Shown piece after piece: positions 34,583 through 46,500 of a stretch of DNA of 64,000 bases. This DNA is from Sipunculus nudus (Eukaryota; Annelida; Sipuncula; Golfingiida; Sipunculidae). The notes beneath the pieces are model-generated. The model did no database searches, had not been told where the DNA came from, and saw only the letters and a list, made by a program, of their open reading frames with translations. The position numbers and the translations under genes are program-made. How positions within the stretch are numbered: position 1 is the stretch's first letter; each line of letters begins with the position of its first letter. Where the stretch lies: positions 79,902,124 to 79,966,123 of the forward strand of contig CM049308.1 in the NCBI GenBank assembly GCA_026874595.1. Reading direction: 5' to 3'.

Positions 34583-37500
34583 GTAAGTACATTCCATGTA
34601 TGCATGCTTTAATAATTAAATTATTCAGGAAAAGGGCCACAGGCCCAAAGTTCCAAAAATTTCAATAAATATTCAGTTAAATACATCAACACAATGTAAG
34701 GTAGCAGTCTTATATTTTCTAATAAACAATGCCTTTAACACAACTAACATAACTGCATACCTACATACACTATGTATCTATTTACCCATGATTTTTATGA
34801 TCTAATTTATGATCTAATTATATGTTAAATAAACTTGTGTATTATATATTTATGATATATAAAAAAATGGCTGAATATGGTAATACCATTATAATGGTTA
34901 TATTTTTGTGATCTGACAGGGCTTAAGAATCAGTGGTGTCCTTTGCTGTATGCTGAGACTGAAGAAATTAGTATTTTAGAGAAAAATAGGTTATTCTTAC
35001 AGACAAACTTGATATATATATATATATATATACTGTTCAGTACTCACAATTTTATTTATTTGTAAAGTTGTTCTTCAGTTCAGTTGATTTATTGCAGAAC
35101 CATCTGAAAACTGGTAATGATTTTGTTTTATCTAAAATTTAGTATGACTGAATAAAAGAAATATTCTGACTATTGCATTAAACTGCCTAATTCAACTTAT
35201 TAATTGACCCGGAAGTAAATTTGTTCAACCTTTTTTATTTTTCTGTGTCTTGTTTCAGACATACCATACAAGCTTGTGTCAGAACTGTTTGAAAAGACTA
35301 AACCTGGATTGTCGTCATATGCAGAAAACCCACAGTTGGTAAGTCAGCTGAATGTATACTTGACATGCATTGAGTTACAGTGGTCCTTACAAAGCAATTT
35401 TTAAGAGCAAGTTAGCAGTTCAATAGAACCTGTTTATACAGACATCTGTCTGTCACAGACCCCTCTCAAATGCAGACACTTGATATGTGGTCTATTGAAA
35501 AGCAGATTGTGAGTTTTGTAGCTTCTCTATTATGGCCACATCCTCTATAACCCAGGTTCCAGTAGTGTCTCTCTATTAATCTAATATAATAGTACAATGG
35601 TACAATGAATATTGGAAATATTTTGGCAACAGAAATGAAGCCTCGCTATGTATATTGTGGTGCTAAATATTTGGTCTTGGTTGTCACACCAACCACACAT
35701 ATATTTCATGGGAACTTTCATGTAAAAGTCCAAAATGATCACACTGTCTAGGGATTAACAAAACACAGGTTTATTCTGAAAATGTCCAACAATTGGCCTT
35801 CACCACTGTAGATTGGCTCCATTCTCACATTACAATTCTTCAACAGTCCTTTGGCTTTCACCTGCCACTAACTGGCTTCAGCTTCATAAATACACAGTCC
35901 ACAAAACTTCTAATGTCCTCCTCAGCTAAATAAACACAATCTCCTAGGACCAAAACCTGTCCTAATGTGGTACTTGAAATAATATCCTGTCTGGTGCAAA
36001 TGAAACATCTCATAACTGGTTTGACTGCATAGAATTTGCGACTGACTCTCACCCCATGGCTTTGAAGCCAGCTTCTATATATATTTCTGCCCGCAAAGAA
36101 ACTTTGGGAAAATTCTAGTAAAAAAATATTCTACAGACTCTTCTATTTGGAAATTACCAGGTAAGCCTCCCAGAAGCATCTAGACCTCCAGAATCTTCTG
36201 TCAGCCAATCATAACAAACAATAGTCTAGTAAGTTCCATGGCTTGACACATAAACAAAGCGATCTACTAATCAACACAACCAGTGATAAAGATAAACACA
36301 ACACTATCAAATATTATCAACTACGTTTCCCTGACTATATCTTGTTATCCTATGGGGCTCTCATTTAACCTAACCTGACCTGATAAATACATTTTTGTCA
36401 TTGGTGTTTAATGTGTGTAAGGTTTAAGAAGACAAATGCAATAAAAAATGTTTAACTTATTTGAAGTGTGTATTACATTCCGTCTTTCTCTCTTTTTGTC
36501 ACTTATATATTGCAAATTACAAACTATCTATATTTAAATTATTTGATAGGTTTAGTGCATAATATTTTCATTTGTATTTTGTACCACATGTTTAACATTC
36601 TTTTTTTTTTTCTTAGGGAGCTAATTCATTAAAAGAAATGTTGGATCATGCAAAGTCAAAAATTCCAAAGGAACAGTGGAGCAGCACTCCGATCGAGCTG
36701 AAAGCAACAGCAGGTCTCCGTCTGCTGGGTCCACAGAAGTCTGAAGCCATCCTAGCTCAGGTACTGAACTGTCCGAATTATAAAAAGAAACTCATTTTGT
36801 CATAAAAGTTTTGCATAAAAATCACAACCCTCCTTGTCACAGATACTTTAATATCTTTTTTTTTGTGGTATTTGGTTGAATTATGAAAGGGATTTAATTA
36901 TTACAGATGCTAAAATTCTTCTTCAAATATAACAAATTAAAGAAGATTACTGAAAAGTCACAGCCAAGCTTGCCACATGGACTGGAATACAATCAGAGCC
37001 GGCTTGTGTTTGAATTATTTAAGGAATCTAACTATTAAATATTGTATTTTTTTTTCAATATTAAACATCTCTCTTTGAATTATTTTTTTTTTAATTTTAT
37101 TTAAAAAACCTCTGTAGGTATATGTAAGATCTAAAAGAAATAACACAATTTGTTCTTTGTCATTACAGTAATGTTGCTTTTTTTAAACTTTTCCTTCTGG
37201 ACTAAATTTTCTCAGGTTAGGAGCCTGTTTAAATCATACCCATTCAGCATGACAAATGACAGTGCCAGCATCATGGGAGGAACAGATGAAGGTGAGGCTA
37301 TGACACACTTCATTTGCATATGCTCAGGTCACTAGGTGCACTTTTGACATGTTCATCCATGACAGCCTATGGGGGCCCACCTTATAATGTTAAAGATTAT
37401 TTTGTACATTATTTAAACAATTTGGTCATTGTCTAAATTATGGTTTTTGCAGGACACAGTTTCCAGTTTGAATATATTTATCATAATTTTTTTTCTTTAA

Positions 37501-40500
37501 GATGGATAGTACTTTTCATGTGATTTTTGCCGTAACTGTTCAGCATGTTGGAAGCATTTTCTTACATGGTTGACTGTTGTTCTGTTATGTTAAACCTCAA
37601 ATTTACTGTAAATATAGAGTAGCAGTTTTGCTGTGTTATTTATACATTCAGAATATCAGTAACTATATAATTTATTAAATTTATTATTTTATGACAATAT
37701 ATGATACCAGTGTACTTCTGTAAGTTTTAGATCTAGTTTAAGATTTAGTTTATAATATTCCGATTTGGCACTTGCTTCTAACAGAGATATTTGAATGCCA
37801 TTATCATTCCTTGCAGGGTTATTTTTAAACTATGCATGGTTTTCCTTTATTTTAGGTATATTTTGCTGGTTCACTGTCAACTTTTTAACAGGTGAGCAAA
37901 TTTGTGTGAAGAGTATTTGAATTAATATATGTTCATACTATCCAAATGATATAGATGTTTAAACCAAACAATTGCAGTGATAAAAGAAATTGATATAACA
38001 TACACATATAATGTGTGCAGGTCACTTTTTGTTTTGTGCAAAATATGTCATTTTATTGATACTTTAAAACACATATTATTTTGCTTCAAAATAGACAAAA
38101 ACAGTGAAAATTTCACCAGATGAAAGTTTAAAAGCTCTTGTCTTGACACTATTTAGCATGTAAATTTTTAGCCATGCAGGGCTCGAAAATAATGGTTAAT
38201 TGCTTGCCCAGGGCAAATAAAAGTTCCAGAAAAAGGTGGTAGGGCATCCCCAATCTCCTACTTGCCTGAGTGCATGAGGCTGAACCTTGACCGCATTCAC
38301 TTATATTTTTGCCCATATTCCCAGGTTCATTCATGCAGAAGTGAATTAACATTTGTGAATATTCTTGATGACGCTCCATAATTTGGAGGAGATGCTGGAT
38401 GCACACCAAAATCTAATTGATTCTTCCTAGACCAATTCCTTAATTGGACATTTCATGAGATTCTGTTCATGATTGCGTGTGTTATGTTGTGAACAAAGAC
38501 ACATAGATAAACACACAAACGTGAATGGACCCATAAGTAACACATCACTGATATAAATTCCACAAATTTGCTTGTTGACTGATTGATATGTACATTTTGT
38601 GTTACTTATTGAATTTCAGGGGGAATAGGGGACCGTGAGAAAATGGTGGGGATTATGGACTTAGGAGGTGGATCAACCCAGATTACTTTTGTCCCAAATC
38701 ACAAAGTAAGTAACGAGTTTCATTTCAGGAGAGTATCCTTTTTAGCATTAAATTAGTTCCAGACAGTCAAAACTGACAGTCAGAAATGGTTGTAAATCAT
38801 GCTCCGTGATTTAAAGAATGACATCACTGATAATCGATTATTAATCAATTATTTTATGTACCATCTATATCACTTTGAATCTACTTTATAGAAGTATACT
38901 TAAGCAATTGACCTAGTCAATTCATTCTGACTTTTGCATCATACCAAAAGGTCAAGGTCATAACCTATTTGAACTTGCTCACAGCAGAAGGTTTCAATGC
39001 TATTCCTTACTTTGTGTCCTGTCATTCTAATTTCTGTGACAGGATTAGGATTTCTTTGCATGTACATACATAATCATGGAAGTTATTGATTATACTAAAA
39101 TGCAACCGATTCAGTTGATTATGAAAGAAATTGACCAAAAAAAATTTAATCAGTAAATTGGCACAACACTAGTGAAAGCAGTTTTATGTTTTGCCAGATA
39201 GAAAGACTATTTTTGTCTATGTAATTATGCTTTCTGAAAAAATTTTATGAATCACAGGATTTGTGTGGGTGATTTTTTTTTTATGTGCTGATGCATTTAT
39301 AGTGAATATTAATATTGTTTCCTAAAATAATGTAGATCAGTTTAAGCACTGACTTTCAGTGTCCAATCAGAAAATATGATGTTCTCTTGTAAATTGCAGG
39401 AAACAATTGATCAGGTACCAAAGGATTACATTAAAGACATCAATATATTTGGCAAAAAATACAACATGTATACACACAGGTGAGTGATTGTGCATGTCTT
39501 ATTTGTTACCTACAAGATATTTAATACATATATTTGTGGGGTTTAGAATTATTTTGTCGACAGACAGGTCTTTAGGCAAGGAAGACCTTTTTCAATTCTA
39601 GAGTTTTCCATTTGTAGCATGTTTTGTATATCTGTAATTAATTCATGAGAAAGCAACATCCACTTGTGATGACCTCTAGTGTAGAATATTGGAGAACTCC
39701 AAACTCTCTGCACAATCCATGTGTACAGCTTTTTAAAACAACAAGAATGTAGATTATTGCTTAGCTGATTTAATATATATATATATTAAGTCATCTTATA
39801 TACACATAAAGCCCTCTGTTTATTGTCTTAGTGGGCAGCTGACTGTTTGTTACCAGAGCTTATTCTTATTAATTAACTTTTCCATATTTAACTAAAAAGT
39901 TCTTGTAGCCTGGTGGCTTAATGGTTAGGATACAGGACTCGTGATGGCAAGGTTGTGGGTTCACATTCAGTTCTGACCACCCTCACTGCAAAGTCTTTAC
40001 CACATGAGTTTGCTCTCTCCACCCAGGAATGAAAGGGTACTGGTCCTAGGTGGCAGGCAAAGTAGGATGAATAAGCTTCTCAAGAGGGCCTATTGTGCCT
40101 GGTTAGTTTCAGGGGGTTGTGGAAAGCTACAAGAACAAACAGGCCCGAAAGACAAGAAAATCATTTGCCATTTGCTTATGGTTCCCTTACTTCAAACATA
40201 GGCATTATAGATGGTTAGTGATGCATTTTAATACATTGTTTTATAATCAGAGATATAATTTGAGGTGATTGTGTTGTCTTATCTTTACAGTTATTTAGGT
40301 CTGGGCCTGATGTCAGCCAGGTTGAAGATGATGGGGGGATCAGAAGGTAAGATGCTTGTATTGCTTTGTGTATCATCTGGTTCATGTCTAATTTTGCATA
40401 CCAAGTATATCTTAATTTTATTGCAATCATTCATTTAGAAAGATGGGGCAGCAGTAAGTCTTGACATACTGTGTATAATCTCCAACTGTTGGATCATGTT

Positions 40501-43500
40501 TGTTGCACACAATTTTTTCCCAGCATAACCATCCCAGCACATAGACTTTCTATCTTGAATTCACCTGTTTTATACACTGTTATTGTTCTTTGTTTGAGAA
40601 AACACAGTCCACATGTGTGTGTTTGCCTTGACCAGACTTTTGACTTGCATATGTGCAACTTGTGCCAAACAATACAAAGGAATCATAAAGAAAAAACACA
40701 GAAGAAACACTGATAGGAATCTTAAAAAATCTTGATTTGTGAAGGTGGCATGTATGCTCTGGTTGTTTTATGACACTGATTGCACCCATTACATGATTAT
40801 TTCCACTTGTGTTCAGAAGTGAACAAACAACATCAGAGCAAAATAATGGCAGATACCATATTATTTTAAGGAGAAAACACTATACTTTATGTATATTTAA
40901 CATACCTGGTCATCTTATGTCCCTATAAATGCTGCATAAATGTCTTACAGATCCCGGTGCCACAAACCCTGATACTCTCAGCAGTGCTTGTTTTCCGCCA
41001 GAGTACAACGGGAAATATGAACATCACAGCAAAAAGGTTTATAATATAAGGTATGGATTTATTTCATCCATGTGTGACTGATAATTAAAAATTTGATGAA
41101 AATTGTATTTCCATGATATCTGTATATTTACAATTACAACCCTCAAACCTCATTGTATACATGCATCAGTTCATAATCAGTTTTTATGTGTACATTTGTG
41201 TTTGTGTTATCATGTTTGATATTAACATGATGCGGAAAATGTTTCCTCATTAACAGCTTGCATAGTACCAGAAATTTAGTCAAGTAATATGTTTCCTGAA
41301 CTGTGTGTTTTTTGTTAATTTAGCCAATTCCTCTTGTGCTGAGAATGTTCTCATAAATATGATGTTAATAATGAAGTTAAATATACTAATATGATGTCTG
41401 GTTATGTATATATAAAAAAAAAATACATTGTACTGACATTATACAGTAAATTTGCATGAAGGGAATGATGTTTCCAGTAAAGATTTGAAGTTTCTGCCTC
41501 TAAACACGAATCCTTTTTGCTTGACAGAGGAGTGGAGTCGGACAACAGTTTTCGTTCCTGTTATGACTCGGCAAAACAACTTATCAAGAACTCTAACGTC
41601 CATAAACCAAAAGAGGCCAATGAGAAACAGTTTATGGTTATTTCATACTTTTACGATAGAGCAGTGGATGCTCATCTTATAAGTAAGTGGCATAAAATTG
41701 TATTTAAAGCCTACTGCCCACTGGCGATTTTGCTGTGTTTTTCATCTGTGACCAGTCGCAGACAGTCATCGATCATCTGTAACTGCTTGTGAACGACAGT
41801 TGGTGACCAGTCATAGAGTGTGGCCCATCTTCTGTGAATGCTTGTGACTGGTGGTGAAAAGTCACATACTTGAGATCACAGAGTTTCCAGCGTTGTTTAT
41901 TTTTGAGAAGATAAACTTTAACTGATGGTGTCCACATAAGTTTGACTAGTCGCAGACTCAGTAACTTGACCAAAACTCAAACAACCAATTGCAGTTTGAT
42001 GATATTCAGTTGCAAATTACAAATCACATTGCAGAATCTTGCAACAGTCGCAGGGGGTCGCAAGTGAATCTCAAGTTTTCTGAAATGCCAGACACCTTGT
42101 GATTGTCTGCAACTGCCAGTCATAAGTTGCATTGCAAGTCATACTCACCAGTGATTCACATGTGATCATAATAACCGTAGCATCGCATCAAAGCAGACTA
42201 TCCAGTGGGTGGCAGGCTTTACCTTGTGCAAAGTGGAAAGTTATTGTTTTCAGTCTATTGTGTGTGTGTGTGTGTGTGTATGTGTGTGTAAGTGGTTGCA
42301 CAAGATATTCAAAGAATGATTCTTACAATGGAAATTCTGGTGCTCAGCCACCTACCCACTAATTCAGACAGTTTCGTTCACTCTTGTCAGCAGACTTCTT
42401 CAGAATGCAGGACTGCTACTGCTCACTGGTAGATGGTGTTTCCAGCTTGATGGGCTTGTCGTAGAGGTAGAACAGATCATGCTGTCCCCCATCACAATTT
42501 AGCACGTCTGATCTCCCATAGAATAATAGCAGTCCCACAATCTGAAGAACCATACTCACATGAGTGCACAAAACTGTCAGAACAAGTAACAAAGCAGCTA
42601 TGCACAAGAATATCCATAGTAGGCATTATGTAACAGCAGCCTTATGTAACTATTTAAAGGTGTCCAAAGAATAGGCTTATATTTATATTTGATTATATAT
42701 ATTTTGACTTATAGGATGGTAGTGTGAAAATTATACCAATGATTAAAGTAAATTTTGCTGAAAGTCCCCCATATGATCATTTTATAGGTTTTGGTTGTAA
42801 TCTTTTTATAACTTGGAGTTATGTCATGTGACTTTAAGTATATATGGCAATCTGTGAGAACTATAACATGTGTGTCATTAGGAACACAAGTTAATATTCC
42901 CAGGCAACATCATTACAGTATGAAGGTTTTTCATCCCCCCATATTGGAAACTTTTTGTTTATTTTTTATTGTCTTAATACTCTGTTTAAAACTATTTAAT
43001 GCATTTGTTATATTCTCCTGGTCATTATTTTATAATGATTATTGTTTTTAGCCAATGGACCATTTGCCAGTTTCCTTTTCTCAAGCACAACACTGAAAAT
43101 ACAGATATATAAAATGGGGTATCTGATAAAGCTGGCTGTGATAGTCACATCAAGACTCACAGTCATATGTCTGTATTAAAGCATTCAGTAAATCATCAGT
43201 GAAAAACCCTAGAAAAGTTTACCACAAAAGTTGGTTGAGATTGTTTTTTCTTGAAAGCCTCAAAGTTTTATATGATAACAAGTGTAAGTAAATTTGGACT
43301 TATATGTTTCCTTTTCTCCCAAATCTGGACAAAACTTTTGAATATTAAAATGTGGTTTTCACTGAACCAGTTGACCTAAGATTTAAAAGATTTTTTTTAA
43401 ATATGACTTTGTTATCTTGAGCTTATACAAATGGTGACATAGTTTACATTTCAAATTCATTTTAAATATTAAATTTATTTTACTCACTAGGTGCTGACGA

Positions 43501-46500
43501 AGAAACCTTAACACTAGATCATGTGTTTCAGACAGCTGAACAAGGTGAGCTTACTTTGGTATATTGACAGTAAAATATAGTTAGTATACCATTTGTACAG
43601 AACAGTCAATGCCATCAACTGGTCATTTTTGGAACAAATACTTCAGGCATAAGAAATTTTAGAAAATTTCCTGATTTCAGAAAATTAAGGCATCTCTGTT
43701 TCAGGAATTTTCAGAAAATGCAACCTCATTCACTTTTATTCTTGCATACATGTGTTATACTTTAAACCAGCTGGATCACCATCCATTTGCAGTAACCTTC
43801 TGTTTTGTCCACTCCAGTGCCATATACTTCATATTAACTTGTTTATGCTTAAAAAACCTGGGCATATCCTTTTGAATAAATGCATGAATAACAAATGTAG
43901 ATAATAAGGTTTACAGCAGAACTGTATATATATGTAACTAAAACATATTAATTTTATCCCTATGTGTATGTATATTTTAAAAATGTTTACTTGTAAACAA
44001 AGAAGGAATATAACATCAACAGATAATACAAATAATTATTAAAATTTCCTGTTTTTGCTGTCCACCTTTTTTAGAACCCCATGAATCAGTTTGTTTATGA
44101 TATTCCAAACAACAGATTTTACTGTGGATGATTTAGACAGCTTGGCTTAACTGGTCTCCATTTTGTTTTTTAGCATGTTTACATCCCTCAGATAAGCCGT
44201 ACCTGTGTATGGATCTCGTTTACATCTGTGCACTGCTGCATGATGGGTATGGTTTTAAGAAGGATGTAGAACTCATAGTAAGTAATGCAGCTCCTTTCCT
44301 CTTCCTTGATGCTCTAATTTATACAGTCCACTGAAATTCTGAAATAAAATGGCAGTTGGAGAACAAAATAGCCATGGAGCTGTTGTACTTTATTTTACAG
44401 TTACTAAGTTAAGTACTGATAAACTAAAGTAGGTTTAACAAATGGTGGGTTTAGACCACCACCTTTCACAATTTGGTCTAATAATACACAGTGCAAAGTA
44501 GTATAAATTCTGTCTGAGAATAGTGATCAAATAGTGTCCCCTTAAAAGGAAACAATCTGTGAACATTTTTATGCCCCCGCCACAAAGTGGCCGGGGCATA
44601 TAGTTTTACCCATGTCCGTCCTTCCATCCTTCCGTCATTCCGAAATCAAACAGTTGTACAGACTTTATTTCACAATGCCTGCAGATATTGACCTGAATTT
44701 TGGTGTGTGGGCAGATAATGACCAGTTACAGATCAAGTTCGCGTTTCATCCTGGTTGACCTACTTTTGATCTTTTAACGGCTCCTAAACTTAGAAAATTT
44801 CATGAAAAATAGAAATTTTCATGACAAAATACACATGTACGGACTTTTTTTTTCGCAATGCCTGCAGATATTGGCCTGATTTTTGGTGTGTGGGTAGATA
44901 ATGACCAGTTACAAGTCAAGTTTGCGTTTTGTCCCAGTTGACCTACTTTTGATTGTTTTACGGCTCCTAAACATTGAAAATTTCATGAAAAATATAAATT
45001 TTCATGACAAATGTACATATACAGGCGTTTTTAGCCCTCAGCTCATATGCTGATGGGCTATTGTCGTCACCCAAGCTGTCCCTCTGTCGTGCTGCCTGTC
45101 TGTCCATCTGCAATCTGTCTGTCCTGCGTCTGTTAACTTTTACCTTGTGAGCGGGATATCTCTAAAAGGATTCACTGTTGGAATTTTATTTCATTAGTGA
45201 AGATGTATATCAATAAAATCTCAGTCAAGTTCGAAGATGGGTGACCCATTGACCCATTTTTCTACATTTTAGAGCTGATTATAGAAAAACACTCGATCAG
45301 AAGCTTATATCTCAGGAACCATTGTGTGGATTTTCACAAATCTTACTATGCTCATTGGGACTGATGGTCTGTACGTGCTGCCGATTTTGGTGGCGCCACC
45401 TACAATTTCTGATTTTTTAATCAATTTTCATGGATTTTTCAATTTTGGCCTTGTGAGCAGGATATCTGTAAAAGGATTCACCGTTGGATTTTATTTCATC
45501 AGTGAAGATGTTTATCAACAAAATCTTGGTCAAATGCAAAGATAGGTGACTTTGACCTATTTTTCTTTGTTTTAGAGCTGATTATACAAAAACGCTCAGA
45601 AGCTTATATCTCAGGAACCATTTGGTGGATTGTTATGAAACATGATACATACCTCTCCAATTTAAATTTATAACTGATTATCAGCTTTTGCTAATATTAT
45701 AGTTTCGCAACGCAATGCTTGCAGATACTGGCCTAATGTTTGGTCTGTGGGCGCATAATGACCACTTACAGATCGAGTTCGCGTTTCGTCCCAGTTGACC
45801 TATTTTTGACCATATGACAGATCCTGAACATAGAAAATTTCATGAAAGACAGAAATTTTTTTGAAAAATGCACATGTATGGACTTTTTTTCACAATGCCT
45901 GCAGATACTGGCCTGATTTTTGGTGTGTTGCTTGATAATGACCCGTTACAGATCGAGTTTGCATTTTGCCCTTGTTGACCTACTTTTGACCATACGACTA
46001 CTCGTGAACTTAAAAAATTTTACAAAATTTAACAAATGTTTCTAATTGCCCCAAGCGGGGGGATTTCATGTCGTTCTGACACATCTAGTTTACATTTTTT
46101 ATTAACATAGAAAACCATTTGGTACTGATATATTTGGAAGACATTTTTACAATAACAATATAAACAAGATGACCAGAGGTCAAGCGCTTGCCGGAAATGG
46201 AAATAATACAGACAGATAGCCAGAGAGTGCATGTAGAAACAGTCATATGAATGAGCAATGTTGTGGGGGCAGCAGAAATGAATAATATTTTTATGTATGC
46301 ATGCTGACCTTAAATAGCTGCATACCTTTCTAGTGTAAAAGGGACCAAGTTCAAACATTTCCATGAAATCCCGTTAATATCGTTTGACAAGAAGCAGTGA
46401 GAAGTTTTCAGATGTGTCATGTCAAGCTGGCCAAATGTTATGAAATGCCAAAAACTAGACCTGTCTAGCTGTAAAAGTCGCTGAGTTATTAGCATTTCTG

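Noticed and set aside
35365-36400. Possible retrotransposed sequence in an ENTPD intron
   Set aside because: The composition differs slightly and there are minus-strand open frames, but no target duplication, poly(A), domain or repeat ends could be identified.
38165-38420. Possible dispersed repeat ('gggctcgaaaataatgg...cttgcccagggcaa')
   Set aside because: Suggestive of a known dispersed sequence with a small inverted pair, but there is no second copy in the window to define it.
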